DNA of 64,000 bases from Paenibacillus harenae (GCF_030812415.1 NZ_JAUSST010000003.1:434001-498000), one strand, 5' to 3'. Numbered from the stretch's first letter, positions 46,170 through 54,482 are shown. Notes: generated by a model from the sequence alone, not told the origin. Numbers and translations: made by a program.

Positions 46170-46457
46170 ATGAATATTGTAGTGGAGCAGCCGGCGGCAA
46201 GCTGGTACAAAAGCGAGATGGGATTGTCGGACGGCGATCATGTACGCATATTCGTACGGTTAGGCGGGTGCGGAAGCGTGCATCCCGGGCTGTCGCTTGG
46301 CATCACGAAGGAGACTCCGCAGAAGCTCGGACTTTCGCATACGGTAGACGGCGTAACCTTCTATATGGAAGAGGATAACCTTTGGTATTTGGACAACAAG
46401 GAGCTTCGGATTTCGTTCAACGAGAAGTTCGAGGAAATCGTGATGAGAGTGCAGTAA
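46170..46457 (+). CDS. HesB/IscA-like small protein with a single cysteine
   Basis: 95 aa, full length for the short HesB-like (YneR-type) proteins of Firmicutes. Fold motifs VRIFVRLGGCGSVHPGLSLGI and VTFYMEEDNLWYLDNKELRI. Only one Cys is present; the C-terminal CxC of A-type iron-sulfur carriers is absent, so classical cluster transfer is unlikely. AAGGAG ribosome site. Function unknown. Confidence 0.8.
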   Translation: MNIVVEQPAASWYKSEMGLSDGDHVRIFVRLGGCGSVHPGLSLGITKETPQKLGLSHTVDGVTFYMEEDNLWYLDNKELRISFNEKFEEIVMRVQ

Positions 46458-46475
46458 TCGTGAGGATGCTAAGAC

Positions 46476-46530
46476 AAAAACCTCCGCATCAGCCCACTGC
46501 TTGGAGCAGTTGGCTGATGCGGAGGTTTTT
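46476..46530. terminator. Strong bidirectional terminator
   Basis: AAAAACCTCCGCATCAGCC and its complement GGCTGATGCGGAGGTTTTT flank an inner CTGC/GCAG hairpin. It serves the HesB-like gene and the convergent gene at 46542. Confidence 0.92.
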
Positions 46531-46541
46531 CAGTTGCTTTT

Positions 46542-46952
46542 TTACATGCAATTTTCTTCTACGGTCACTTTGTCCGGCTTAATCGTAACCTTCGAGTAGC
46601 CTGACAACGACTCGGTATAGGAGCAGACGCCTTGCTCCTTCGTTTCGCCGCCGGCATTCTTGTATTTAATATAAATGCCGCCTTCGCCAGCTAAGCTGAG
46701 CTTGGGTTTAAATATGATTTTTTCTCCGTTTCTGATCGTTTGTTCGAATTGCTGCTTGGAGTCGCCGTTCACGATGCCTGCTTCGATCACGATAATGTCG
46801 TCGCTCGTTTGATTGCTTACCGTTACCGCGAACGGCAGGAATTGCCGGATCAGACCGCTATTGCTCTTTAATACGGAATAACCCGAGTAAATAGCAAGCC
46901 CAAGCACAATTGCCGAGCTGAGTAAAATGATCTTTTTCGTTCGCCGTGTCAC
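46542..46952 (-). CDS. Hypothetical membrane-anchored protein
   Basis: 136 aa from the GTG at 46952 (VTRRTKKIILLSS), after GAGAGG; the longer in-frame start adds an unlikely leader. One N-terminal membrane helix (about residues 6-25), then an extracellular beta-rich domain with FAVTVSNQTSDDIIVIEAGI. This looks like an Ig-like or chaperone-type beta-sandwich. Two Cys near the C-terminus (GVCSYTE and VEENCM) could form a disulfide. Family not recognised. Confidence 0.65.
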   Translation of the reverse strand: MTRRTKKIILLSSAIVLGLAIYSGYSVLKSNSGLIRQFLPFAVTVSNQTSDDIIVIEAGIVNGDSKQQFEQTIRNGEKIIFKPKLSLAGEGGIYIKYKNAGGETKEQGVCSYTESLSGYSKVTIKPDKVTVEENCM

Positions 46953-47129
46953 TTTGTTCCATCCTCTCTCACTGCATGTCCGTATTCGCAACCGATAATG
47001 AAGACGAGCAGGAGCGGGAATTAGTTGCGCTTCGTACCCAATTCATACCAATTCAATCGTTGGGAGTCCTTATCCGATTAATTCATATAATTCATATCTA
47101 TTTAATTGGGTTTATGTGCGCCGAATGCA

Positions 47130-47157
47130 TTTACTTCCAATTGAAATATGTTAAAAT
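47130..47157 (+). promoter_or_regulatory. Sigma-A-like promoter before the FMN reductase gene
   Basis: TTTACT at 47130-47135 and TAAAAT at 47152-47157 with a 16-nt spacer. The small palindrome GTTAA-AATG-TTAAC overlaps the -10 and could be an operator. Confidence 0.5.
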
Positions 47158-47192
47158 GTTAACAAAATACGAACCATGCGGAGGAATTATTC

Positions 47193-47756
47193 ATGAGTAA
47201 AATAGCGGTCATATCCGGCAGCCCGACGTCTAACTCGCGTCTATACGGGTTAGTTGAATACGTAGAAGCAAAGCTCACGGCGGAAGGTCATGAGGTTACT
47301 CGCATTAACGTAGCCGACTTGCCGGCAGAAGCGCTGGTGAAGGCGCAATTCGGCAACGAGGAGCTGCAGCGCGCCACGGCTCTGGTTAACGATGCGGACG
47401 GCGTTGTGATCGCAAGCCCCGTCTATAAGGCCTCGTTCACTGGCCTGCTCAAGACGTTTCTGGATTTGCTGCCGCAAACCGGGCTGAAAGACAAAATCTC
47501 CTACCCGCTATTCGTCGGCGGTACGATTGCCCATTTGCTAAGCATCGACTACGCGCTCAAGCCGGTTATTGCAGCGCTTGGCGGACGGGTCGTACTAGGC
47601 GGCGTATATGCCATCGACCCTTGGATCGAGCGTCTTGAAGGCGGCGGCTATGGGTTGTCCGAAGAACTAATTGAACGGCTTGACCGCTCGACGGACGAGT
47701 TCCTTGAAGAGCTTCATTGGCAGACTGTCCGTGCCGAGAGCCGCCCGAATCAATAA
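47193..47756 (+). CDS. NADPH-dependent FMN reductase, SsuE type
   Basis: 187 aa flavodoxin-like reductase. GSPTSNSRLYGLVEYVE is the FMN-phosphate loop at the N-terminus, and ADGVVIASPVYKASFTGLLKTFLDLLP (shown in part: SPVYKASFTG) is the conserved flavin/dimer motif. It supplies reduced FMN to a monooxygenase such as SsuD, which is not in the window. GCGGAGG ribosome site. The dehydratase gene follows 28 nt later. Confidence 0.88.
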   Translation: MSKIAVISGSPTSNSRLYGLVEYVEAKLTAEGHEVTRINVADLPAEALVKAQFGNEELQRATALVNDADGVVIASPVYKASFTGLLKTFLDLLPQTGLKDKISYPLFVGGTIAHLLSIDYALKPVIAALGGRVVLGGVYAIDPWIERLEGGGYGLSEELIERLDRSTDEFLEELHWQTVRAESRPNQ

Positions 47757-47784
47757 GGGACAAAGCGTCGGGAGGCGATAAGCG

Positions 47785-48078
47785 ATGGCTGCTGCGAAAT
47801 TATCGGAAGAGCAGGTTGCACTGCTGTTAGCGGAAAGACCGGCGTGGAAGCTGACGGACGGGAAGTGGATCGTTCGCAAGTACCGCTTCCAAACGTATCT
47901 GAAAGGCATTTCGTTCGTCAATCGGGTAGCCGAGGCGGCGGAGAAGCTCAATCATCATCCGTTCATCGTTATCGAATACAAGCTCGTTACACTGAAGCTG
48001 ACGTCATGGCATGCAGGCGGTCTAACCGAGCTTGATTTCACCGCAGCTGCCGCGTTCGATGCCGCTTTAGAACGTTAA
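47785..48078 (+). CDS. phhB: Pterin-4a-carbinolamine dehydratase
   Basis: 97 aa, full length. Active-site pattern EKLNHHPFIVIEYKLVTLKL (His-His-Pro) and a third His in SWHAGGLTELD are both present. It dehydrates 4a-hydroxytetrahydropterin, but in bacteria without phenylalanine hydroxylase the role can differ. GGGAGG ribosome site; probably co-transcribed with the FMN reductase. Confidence 0.9.
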   Translation: MAAAKLSEEQVALLLAERPAWKLTDGKWIVRKYRFQTYLKGISFVNRVAEAAEKLNHHPFIVIEYKLVTLKLTSWHAGGLTELDFTAAAAFDAALER

Positions 48079-48086
48079 AAACAGGG

Positions 48087-48132
48087 GAAGGGCAATTGCT
48101 GACGTCTAAGCAGACGATAACAATTGCCCTTC
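48087..48132. terminator. Strong terminator between phhB and a convergent small gene
   Basis: GAAGGGCAATTG at 48087-48098 pairs exactly with CAATTGCCCTTC at 48121-48132, with an inner CGTCT/AGACG hairpin. It can work in both directions. Confidence 0.85.
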
Positions 48133-48139
48133 TGCGTGG

Positions 48140-48265
48140 TTACTTGCCGCTTTCGTTTTCGCTTTCCTTGCTAAGCTCTTCTAGCGATTTGATCTTGCCG
48201 TGCGGCTGCTGCGTTTGCTTGCGCTGGTTCCAGGCGTTCTCGCGGCGATTTTTCGATGATGTCAT
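48140..48265 (-). CDS. Small basic protein of 41 residues
   Basis: Reads MTSSKNRRENAWNQRKQTQQ then PHGKIKSLEELSKESENESG plus Lys, ending in TAA. The ribosome site GGAGGG lies 12 nt before the ATG. The protein is basic at the N-terminus and acidic at the C-terminus. The pattern WNxRKxxQxPHGKIKS reminds me of a short conserved Bacillales family of unknown function (DUF6254-like); I am not certain. Too short to be found by usual length cut-offs. Confidence 0.65.
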   Translation of the reverse strand: MTSSKNRRENAWNQRKQTQQPHGKIKSLEELSKESENESGK

Positions 48266-48425
48266 GGCTGCGTCTCACCCTCCTTCCAAGGACTAGTGTG
48301 TCGCCGCATCGGCATAATTATTGCTTTGCCCTCCGATAGGCGTTAGCGTCGTTTGCAATTTACATGGAAAAACTGCCGATATTCTCAGGAATATAAAGCA
48401 TTATATGGAGTCAGCTGGAGAAACT

Positions 48426-48458
48426 AAAAAGGGCGCCCCATTAATGGGATGCCCTTTT
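48426..48458 (-). terminator. Terminator of the hexuronate operon
   Basis: AAAAGGGCG and CCCA on one side pair with TGGG and TGCCCTTTT on the other around TTAA. On the minus strand it ends in CTTTTTA, after the uxuB-like gene. Confidence 0.75.
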
Positions 48459-48480
48459 GTTCAAAGCGAGTAAAGTTAAG

Positions 48481-49341
48481 CTAGACGCCCGAGTAGGAGA
48501 GGAAGCCGCCGTCAACCGGGATCGTTGTGCCGGTCACGAAGCCGGCCGTCGTCTCGTCGGCGAGCCATAACAGCGCGCCAAGCAAGTCTTCCGGCTTGCC
48601 GAAACGGCGCATCGGCGTATGCGAGATGATTTTGCCCGAGCGTTCGGTAAGCGAACCGTCTTCGTTCGTGAGCAGCTTTCGGTTCTGCTCCGTTAAGAAG
48701 AAGCCAGGCGCAATGGCGTTCACCCGTATGCCGGATTCGGCGAGATGGACGGCGAGCCATTGCGTGAAATTATTGATGGCTGCCTTGGCCGCGGCGTAAG
48801 CGGGCACTTTCGTCATCGGAGACGGAGCGGCCATCGACGATATGTTGATGACGGTTGCGCCGGAACGGCCAAGCATTTGCTCCGCGAACACTTGCGTCGG
48901 GATAAGCGTGCCGACGAAGTTCAAGTCCATGACGTTGCGGAAACCTTCGACGCTAAGGTTGAACATCGTCGTAACGCCTTCCGCGCCGAGATGCTCCGGC
49001 TTGAACGTCTCATGCGTCGTATTCGCGCTCGGGTGGTTGCCGCCCGCGCCGTTAATGAGAATATCGCAAGGTCCGAACTGCTCAAGGACGCTGCGTCCAG
49101 CGGCCTGCGTACTGTCGATGCTCGTTACGTCGCAAGCGACGGCGATAGCCGTGCCGCCAGCCTCGCGAATTTCCGCGACAACCGCTTCGCCCTTGGCGAC
49201 CGTACGGTTCAGAATCGCGACCTTCGCGCCTTGACGGGCAAGCTCCAGCGCCATGACGCGGCATAGAACGCCCGCGCCCCCAGTGACAACGGCTACTTTG
49301 CCAGCCAACGCTTCATGCTTCGGCAATTGTCCAGCTGTCAT
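48481..49341 (-). CDS. SDR-family D-mannonate oxidoreductase (fructuronate reductase)
   Basis: 286 aa short-chain dehydrogenase. NAD(P) site [27 protein letters not shown]-type motif [14 protein letters not shown], catalytic Ser in [15 protein letters not shown] and YAAAK Tyr-Lys pair. The GNHPSAN and [10 protein letters not shown] motifs are typical of the UxuB-equivalent SDRs of Firmicutes (YjmF). It interconverts D-fructuronate and D-mannonate. The start shares one base with the uxuA stop (TAATG) and has AAGGAG upstream. Confidence 0.88.
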   Translation of the reverse strand: MTAGQLPKHEALAGKVAVVTGGAGVLCRVMALELARQGAKVAILNRTVAKGEAVVAEIREAGGTAIAVACDVTSIDSTQAAGRSVLEQFGPCDILINGAGGNHPSANTTHETFKPEHLGAEGVTTMFNLSVEGFRNVMDLNFVGTLIPTQVFAEQMLGRSGATVINISSMAAPSPMTKVPAYAAAKAAINNFTQWLAVHLAESGIRVNAIAPGFFLTEQNRKLLTNEDGSLTERSGKIISHTPMRRFGKPEDLLGALLWLADETTAGFVTGTTIPVDGGFLSYSGV

Positions 49342-50435
49342 TACGCATTCGCTCCTTTCGCGATTGCTGCTTGCTGAGCTTCACGTACACATGAATCCCA
49401 TACGCCCCACAAATACATAATGCCTAGCGCACGGTCATATAGGCCGTAGCCCGGTCTGCATTGCTCGTCCCAAATATGGCGTCCGTGGTCAGGTCTCGCA
49501 TAACCGGTAAATCCAATCTCGTGATAAGCGGCTACGATGCCCGCAATATCGACCGAGCCGTCCTGCGAACGGTGCGACGACTCGATGAAGTCGCCGTTAT
49601 CGAACACTTTCACGTTGCGGATATGGGCGAACGGAATGCGATCCGCGAACTCGCGAATCATCCCGATAATATCGTTGTTCGGATTCGCGCCGAGCGAGCC
49701 GCTGCATAACGTAATGCCGTTATACGGGCTATCGTACAGCTTAAGGAAACGACGGAAGTTTTCTTGCGTCGTCATAATGCGCGGCAAGCCGAAGATCGGC
49801 CACGGCGGGTCGTCCGGATGGATGGCCATTCGAATGCCGTTCTCCTCCGCGACGGGAACGATTTCGTTCAGGAAGTAGCGTAGGTTTTCCCATAAATGTT
49901 CTTCCGTTACGCCGCGGTAAGCTTCGAATAGCTTCGTGAGATGCTGCAGACGCTCCGGCTCCCAGCCCGGCATCGTCAGTGTCGAATTCGCATTGATCCG
50001 CTCGACAAGATCGAATGGATCCGCCCCTTCGATCTTGCTGTTCTCATAGAACAGCGCAGTCGAGCCATCGGCCATTTCCTTATGCAGATCCGTGCGCAGC
50101 CAGTCGAAAATCGGCATGAAGTTGTAGCAGATGACTTTCACGCCGACTTGGCCGAGCTTCACGATCGTTTTCTTGTAATTGTCGATGTACAATTCGCGGG
50201 AAGGCAGGCCAAGCTTAATATCCTCATGTACGTTAACGCTTTCAACAACGTCGATGTGGAGTCCGGCTTCCTCAGCCTGGCGCTTCACCTCGAGAATCTT
50301 CTCCATCGGCCATTCATCGCCGGCCGGAACGTCATGCAGCGACCAGACGATGCCTTCTACGCCGGGAATTTGCCTAACGTAACGCAGCGGGACGGTATCG
50401 TTGTTCTCGCCAAACCATCTGAACGTCATTCTCAT
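49341..50435 (-). CDS. uxuA: Mannonate dehydratase
   Basis: 364 aa from the ATG at 50435, 9 nt after AGGAGA; an ATG at 50444 lies directly against that site and is unlikely. TIM-barrel enzyme: [20 protein letters not shown] at the N-terminus, [43 protein letters not shown] and [10 protein letters not shown], all classic UxuA motifs with metal-binding His/Cys/Asp residues. Converts D-mannonate to 2-keto-3-deoxygluconate, the point where hexuronates join the KDG pathway. Second gene of gntR-uxuA-uxuB-like operon. Confidence 0.95.
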   Translation of the reverse strand: MRMTFRWFGENNDTVPLRYVRQIPGVEGIVWSLHDVPAGDEWPMEKILEVKRQAEEAGLHIDVVESVNVHEDIKLGLPSRELYIDNYKKTIVKLGQVGVKVICYNFMPIFDWLRTDLHKEMADGSTALFYENSKIEGADPFDLVERINANSTLTMPGWEPERLQHLTKLFEAYRGVTEEHLWENLRYFLNEIVPVAEENGIRMAIHPDDPPWPIFGLPRIMTTQENFRRFLKLYDSPYNGITLCSGSLGANPNNDIIGMIREFADRIPFAHIRNVKVFDNGDFIESSHRSQDGSVDIAGIVAAYHEIGFTGYARPDHGRHIWDEQCRPGYGLYDRALGIMYLWGVWDSCVREAQQAAIAKGANA

Positions 50436-50457
50436 CGTGGACATTCTCCTGTCATCG

Positions 50458-51135
50458 TTATTTGTAGTAATTCGGGTACTTCCGCTTGAGCAGCTCCTGA
50501 TCGGTAATGTTAAGGCTGAGGTGCTCCTTCATAAGCTGCTCGGCCCGGTCGGCATCATGTTCCCGGATCGCTTGGGCCATACGCTCATGCTGATCGTACA
50601 GATGCTCCCAGCGATGGTCGTCCACTAGCCGAAGCATGCGGCTGCGGTTCAAGTGCACGTTCATCTGGCCAACGACGGCCCAAATATTGCTCTTTCGGCA
50701 ACCTTCGAACAGAATGCGGTGGAAAGCTTCGTCAAGCTCGAGCATGTCCTTGTCCTGCTGCCTAGCCATACAATCCTTCTGCAGCCGAAGATTGAGCTCA
50801 AGCAGGGCGAGCGACTCCTCTGGAAAATGCTCGCATGCCAGCCGGATGACCGAACGTTCGAGCTGCTCGCGCATGAACCGGCCTTCCTCGACAAGCTCGG
50901 TATCGATTAGCGATACGAACGTACCGCGCTGCGGCAGCACCTGCACGAGCCCCTCCTGAGCTAAACGCAGGAAGCTCTCGCGAACCGGTGTCCGGCTTAC
51001 TTGGAACAGGGTGGACGTTTCATTCTCCGACAGCGGCGTTCCGGGCGGCAGCTCCAGCTTCATGATCTGCTCCCGCAGTTTCAGATAGACGGCATCTCTT
51101 GTAGAAGCGGGCTGCGTACGTATCGTATAATTCAA
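50458..51135 (-). CDS. GntR-family (FadR subfamily) regulator of hexuronate genes
   Basis: 225 aa. It starts at a TTG (51135) with a strong AAGGAGG site. Winged helix-turn-helix at residues 10-75 (LKLREQIMKLELPPGTPLSE; FQVSRTPVRESFLRLAQEGL) and the all-helical FCD domain with metal-ligand Asp/His positions (LDEAFHRILFEGC; HERMAQAIREHDADRAEQLM). First gene of the operon with uxuA 22 nt downstream; probably a repressor released by a hexuronate or an intermediate. Confidence 0.92.
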   Translation of the reverse strand: MNYTIRTQPASTRDAVYLKLREQIMKLELPPGTPLSENETSTLFQVSRTPVRESFLRLAQEGLVQVLPQRGTFVSLIDTELVEEGRFMREQLERSVIRLACEHFPEESLALLELNLRLQKDCMARQQDKDMLELDEAFHRILFEGCRKSNIWAVVGQMNVHLNRSRMLRLVDDHRWEHLYDQHERMAQAIREHDADRAEQLMKEHLSLNITDQELLKRKYPNYYK

Positions 51136-51161
51136 GCGCTCGCCTCCTTCATTTCATTACT

Positions 51162-51180
51162 GCCATACTACCATACAAGT
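51162..51180 (-). promoter_or_regulatory. Candidate GntR operator
   Basis: On the plus strand GCCATACTA is followed directly by CCATACAAG, a direct repeat with TNGTAT-like half-sites on the minus strand, 27 nt before the gntR start. Assignment is tentative. Confidence 0.3.
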
Positions 51181-51222
51181 TGAAAAAAGAGAATACAAAA
51201 TTGCTACAACATGCCCCCAAAA

Positions 51223-51258
51223 GTAACCGAAGCACTGTAAGAGCCTATACGTCCTTAC
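51223..51258 (+). repeat. 36-nt intergenic repeat, copy 1
   Basis: Starts GTAACCGAAGCACTGTAAGA and ends CGTCCTTAC. It differs from copy 2 at two positions. Confidence 0.8.
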
Positions 51259-51335
51259 AGCTGAACCGGCACCCGTTCGGTCCGTCGAAAAAGCTGCTGT
51301 AAGCTCATATATGATCTAACACGCCGCCTACCGAA

Positions 51336-51371
51336 GTTACCGAAGCACTGTAAGAGCCTATGCGTCCTTAC
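51336..51371 (+). repeat. 36-nt intergenic repeat, copy 2
   Basis: Starts GTTACCGAAGCACTGTAAGA and ends CGTCCTTAC, 113 nt after copy 1 in the same orientation. Confidence 0.8.
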
Positions 51372-51410
51372 GGTCGATACCGCTACCGGCTCAGACCTCT
51401 GAACATACTA

Positions 51411-51440
51411 GAAAACCGGAGCCCAGTATAGGACTCCGGC
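51411..51440 (-). terminator. Terminator after the alpha/beta hydrolase
   Basis: CCGGAG at 51416-51421 pairs with CTCCGG at 51434-51439; on the minus strand it is followed by TTTTC. Confidence 0.6.
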
Positions 51441-51460
51441 AAGTAAAACAACCGTAAGGT

Positions 51461-52339
51461 TTAAGCTTCACCAGCTGCCGCCTCCTTGCTGCCGTCGTCC
51501 CTTGTCCGCTCTCGTTCGTCAAGAGTACGCAAGTAGGTAGCCATGACGCGCGCGAGTTGGTCCGACACCTCTATGAGACTCATATGGGCGGCGCCTTCGA
51601 ACGACGTCTCCAGGATATGGGGGAACGCATAGGTCGTGCGCGGCGCACCATTGCAGGTGACGGAGAAAGAGCGCTCGGGTGGTATAACGTTATCCTCGAC
51701 TCCGGCAACGATCAGAACGGGGAACTTCGCCCCGGTCAGCACATCGCTACGATCGGGCCGCTCCAGCATGCCCTCTAGAGAAGCTATCGCGCCTTCCGGC
51801 GTCATCTGCAGCCCGACCTCAATGAGCTGCCCAATTTCTTCATCCATATAGCGAAGCTTCGCATTCGAGAACAAGCCTGGGATACGCTCCTTCATGAAAG
51901 CCGAAAGGCCCTGCTCGCGAATGACGGTTATATCGCTGAGCCGCTTTTGCTTCGTATACGCCGAATCAGGCAACGCGGTGGAATGGATGAGTCCGAAGCC
52001 GGAGAGCTTGTCCGGGTATTTCTCCGCGAAGGCGGCGGTAATATAACCTCCAAGCGAATGGCCGAACATCACGACGCGTCCGATGTTCAGGGCATCGAGC
52101 AGGGCAGCGATGTCATCCGCCATAATCTCCATGGAATATACGCCTTCGGGCGAATCGGATTCCCCGTGGCCGCGCAGATGGGGCATAATAACGCGATAGT
52201 TGTCGCCCAGCATGGGACATATTTTTTGCCAATATCGGGAGGAGCCGCAGAAACCGTGAAGCAAGACGATGGGGTTGCCGCTTCCGCACTCTTCATAGAC
52301 TAAATCGATGCCATTGACGTGAATACGTTGTTTATCCAT
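51461..52339 (-). CDS. Alpha/beta hydrolase
   Basis: 292 aa. Oxyanion HG motif PIVLLHGFCGSSRYW, nucleophile elbow VVMFGHSLGGYI (Ser in GHSLGG), acid Asp in VLIVAGVEDNVIPP and catalytic His in EGAAHMSLIE. The charged C-terminal tail (RERTRDDGSKEAAAGEA) is unusual but short. Cytoplasmic esterase or lipase-like hydrolase; the substrate cannot be told from sequence. Monocistronic, with its own terminator. Confidence 0.88.
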   Translation of the reverse strand: MDKQRIHVNGIDLVYEECGSGNPIVLLHGFCGSSRYWQKICPMLGDNYRVIMPHLRGHGESDSPEGVYSMEIMADDIAALLDALNIGRVVMFGHSLGGYITAAFAEKYPDKLSGFGLIHSTALPDSAYTKQKRLSDITVIREQGLSAFMKERIPGLFSNAKLRYMDEEIGQLIEVGLQMTPEGAIASLEGMLERPDRSDVLTGAKFPVLIVAGVEDNVIPPERSFSVTCNGAPRTTYAFPHILETSFEGAAHMSLIEVSDQLARVMATYLRTLDERERTRDDGSKEAAAGEA

Positions 52340-52501
52340 CGATCCTCACCAGCCTTTTCATTTATTAGTAGCGATGTGTGATTGTTCTTAAACGCATAGC
52401 CGAATTCTGAAACAAACCGAAATAAGCTGATTCAAATATCCGCGCTCCGGTTAATTACGTAACAAGCTCGCCAAAACATTTTGTGAGAGAAGGTGGTTTC
52501 G

Positions 52502-52666
52502 ATGCTAGGATGGGCATTTATCTTCTTTATCTTCGCGTTAGTGGCAGGGATATTCGGTTTCATGGGCATTGCGTCCGCAGCGGCGGGCGTAGCCAAAATT
52601 TTATTCGTCGTCTTTCTTATTTTGTTCGTGGCATCCCTCATCTTTGGCCGAAGACGAATGGGTTAA
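52502..52666 (+). CDS. DUF1328-family small membrane protein
   Basis: 54 aa with two membrane helices: [20 protein letters not shown] and [19 protein letters not shown], ending GRRRMG. The Gly/Ala-rich link [12 protein letters not shown] is the DUF1328 (YtjA) signature. GAAGGTGG ribosome site 7 nt upstream. In other bacteria these proteins are associated with general stress responses. It sits just before a YflT-type stress gene, which fits. Confidence 0.85.
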   Translation: MLGWAFIFFIFALVAGIFGFMGIASAAAGVAKILFVVFLILFVASLIFGRRRMG

Positions 52667-52723
52667 TGCCAGTACGTTGACGCCCGCAACTAAAACCTAA
52701 ACGAATTAAGGGAGGAATTTACA

Positions 52724-53122
52724 ATGACTACTGATCCGAAAACGAAGGTTCATACGGTGAATAACGCGGTGGAGGTTCAAGAGCAGGTGTACCGATTCCA
52801 ATCTGAAGGTTACGTGAAAGAGAATATTTTCGTATTGACCCATGACAAAAGCAGAACGAACAGGCTCGCCGAACGAACGGACGCCGAGAAGATCGGTATC
52901 GCGGAGGAAGGACTCGGCACGGCGATTGCGAATATATTCCGTTCAAGCGGCGATGAGCTGCGAGCCAAGATGAGATCGCTTGGTCTCTCCAAGTCGGACG
53001 CGGAGCGCCTCGAACGGGAGCTCGACCAAGACAAAATATTAGTGATTGCCTGGGGCGGAAGGGAATATGCGGGTGAGGACTATGACCCATACGTTTACTA
53101 CTACCCCAATTACGTCTATTAA
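52724..53122 (+). CDS. General stress protein, YflT/17M-like
   Basis: 132 aa. YflT domain (heat-induced stress protein) at residues 5-105: VHTVNNAVEVQEQVYRFQSEGY, ENIFVLTHDKSRTNRLAERT, GLSKSDAERLERELDQDKIL. The C-terminus is rich in Tyr (DPYVYYYPNYVY). AAGGGAGG ribosome site. In Bacillus these genes belong to the sigma-B regulon; no sigma-B-type promoter is visible right upstream here. Confidence 0.85.
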   Translation: MTTDPKTKVHTVNNAVEVQEQVYRFQSEGYVKENIFVLTHDKSRTNRLAERTDAEKIGIAEEGLGTAIANIFRSSGDELRAKMRSLGLSKSDAERLERELDQDKILVIAWGGREYAGEDYDPYVYYYPNYVY

Positions 53123-53127
53123 GGACA

Positions 53128-53189
53128 GGCCATAACGGTATGGCCGCCATAGCCATAAGCCAGGGAGGCCTATCCATAAGGATAGGCCT
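53128..53189 (+). terminator. Two hairpins after the stress gene
   Basis: GGCCATA-ACGG-TATGGCC at 53128-53145 and AGGCCTATCC-ATAA-GGATAGGCCT at 53166-53189. Neither has a strong T-run, so termination is likely but not certain. Confidence 0.5.
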
Positions 53190-53279
53190 ATTGGGCTGCA
53201 ACCGCCGCTTAGGAGAGACATCCGACCAACGAATGGTATAGAATGTATATCGATACCACTTGATAAGGGGCGCGGACGC

Positions 53280-54422
53280 ATGAGTATCTTAATAGTAGAT
53301 GATAATGCTACGAATCAGCTTATCGTGAAGGCAATCTTGAACAAAGCGGGATACGATGATTTGAGAATGGCATCTTCGGCGATGGAGCTGTACGGCCTGC
53401 TCGGAATCGGAAATGACGTTGACCCGGAGGCGCAAGCCGAACTGATACTGATGGACTTGATGATGCCGGAGATCGACGGCTTGGAGGCGTGCAGGCGCAT
53501 ATTGGCGGACGAGCGTTATCGCGACGTACCGATTATATTCGTTACCGCGGTCGGCGATTCGGCCAAAATGGCGGAGGCGCTTGATGCGGGCGCCAGCGAC
53601 TACGTGATGAAGCCGATCAACAAGATGGAACTGCTTGCGCGCATACGCTCGGCGCTAAGGCTTAAGAAAGAGATTGATTGGCACAAAGAGCGGGATAAAC
53701 GCATAAAGTACAAGCTGGAGCTGGCCAAGCAAGTGCAGCGCAATGTGCTCAGCCAGTCCATCGATGACGCGAATGTGGAGATTACCGCGATTTATCAGCC
53801 TTCCTCCGAGCTGGCTGGCGATTTTTACGCCTGGTATCGCATCGATCAAACCAGGTATGGCGTAATATTGCTCGATATAATGGGCCATGGCATCGCATCT
53901 TCGCTCGTGTGCATGTACATCTCTTCTGTCCTGCGGGATATGATTACGCGGATTTCAGACCCGGAGCAGGTCATGACGGAGCTGAACCGTTATATGAAGC
54001 GGCTGTACATGAAGGACGAGCTTCTGAATTACTATTTTACGGCGATCTATTTAGTATTGGATACGTCCGAGCGAACGATTGAATATGTGAACGCGGGCCA
54101 TCCTCCCGGCATTATGCTTCAGCAGGATAAGGCGATCAGGCTTACGGAGGGCTGCTGCGCAATAGGCCTTTTCGATACGATCGATATTCAGAAAGGGAAA
54201 ATTGCTTACGACGACAGCATGAAGCTCATCTTGTTCACGGACGGGTTGCTGGATGCGTTGGATAACGGGGAAAACGAAGATGATTCAAGTCGAATCGAGC
54301 GGCTGCTGGCAGAGCATAGCGGCGACGGCGTTCAACGACTATGCGAAGCGCTCTTGCCCGAACAGGTAGGCGACAGCCAGCGCGATGATATATGCCTCGT
54401 GATGATTACGGTTAAAAAATAA
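53280..54422 (+). CDS. Response regulator with PP2C (SpoIIE/RsbU-type) phosphatase output
   Basis: 380 aa. REC domain at 1-125 with D7/D8, phosphoacceptor D59 in LILMDLMMPEIDG and K in YVMKPI. A coiled-coil linker at about 130-165 precedes the PP2C phosphatase at about 180-378, with metal motifs AGDFYAWYRID, LLDIMGHGIASSL, VNAGHPPGIML, LILFTDGLLDAL and QRDDICLVMI. By family analogy it dephosphorylates the STAS antagonist at 55208 when its REC domain is phosphorylated. No kinase for it is adjacent; the hybrid kinase at 61041 is a candidate. Confidence 0.92.
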   Translation: MSILIVDDNATNQLIVKAILNKAGYDDLRMASSAMELYGLLGIGNDVDPEAQAELILMDLMMPEIDGLEACRRILADERYRDVPIIFVTAVGDSAKMAEALDAGASDYVMKPINKMELLARIRSALRLKKEIDWHKERDKRIKYKLELAKQVQRNVLSQSIDDANVEITAIYQPSSELAGDFYAWYRIDQTRYGVILLDIMGHGIASSLVCMYISSVLRDMITRISDPEQVMTELNRYMKRLYMKDELLNYYFTAIYLVLDTSERTIEYVNAGHPPGIMLQQDKAIRLTEGCCAIGLFDTIDIQKGKIAYDDSMKLILFTDGLLDALDNGENEDDSSRIERLLAEHSGDGVQRLCEALLPEQVGDSQRDDICLVMITVKK

Positions 54423-54456
54423 ATCGATCGGTAATCTGAAAAAAATGAGATTATCC

Positions 54457-54482
54457 GTTTCAAAGCTGTCAATGGGGGGTAA
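54457..54482 (+). promoter_or_regulatory. Sigma-B-type promoter candidate
   Basis: GTTTCA at 54457-54462, a 14-nt spacer, and GGGTAA at 54477-54482, close to the sigma-B consensus GTTTAA-N12-15-GGGTAT. It drives the 54541 gene and possibly the STAS/kinase pair after it. Confidence 0.6.

Larger units (their letters stand above)
51136..51460. other. Intergenic region with operator candidate and a tandem-type repeat
   Basis: A 325-nt gap. It holds the candidate GntR operator, two copies of a 36-nt repeat (51223-51258 and 51336-51371) and the terminator of the hydrolase gene. No gene seen. Confidence 0.6.

Noticed and set aside
48087..48132. Riboswitch-like structure after phhB
   Set aside because: Symmetric stem between two convergent gene ends; an ordinary bidirectional terminator is sufficient.
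51223..51371. Possible CRISPR-like array
   Set aside because: Only two copies, 113 nt apart, no regular spacers and no cas genes.
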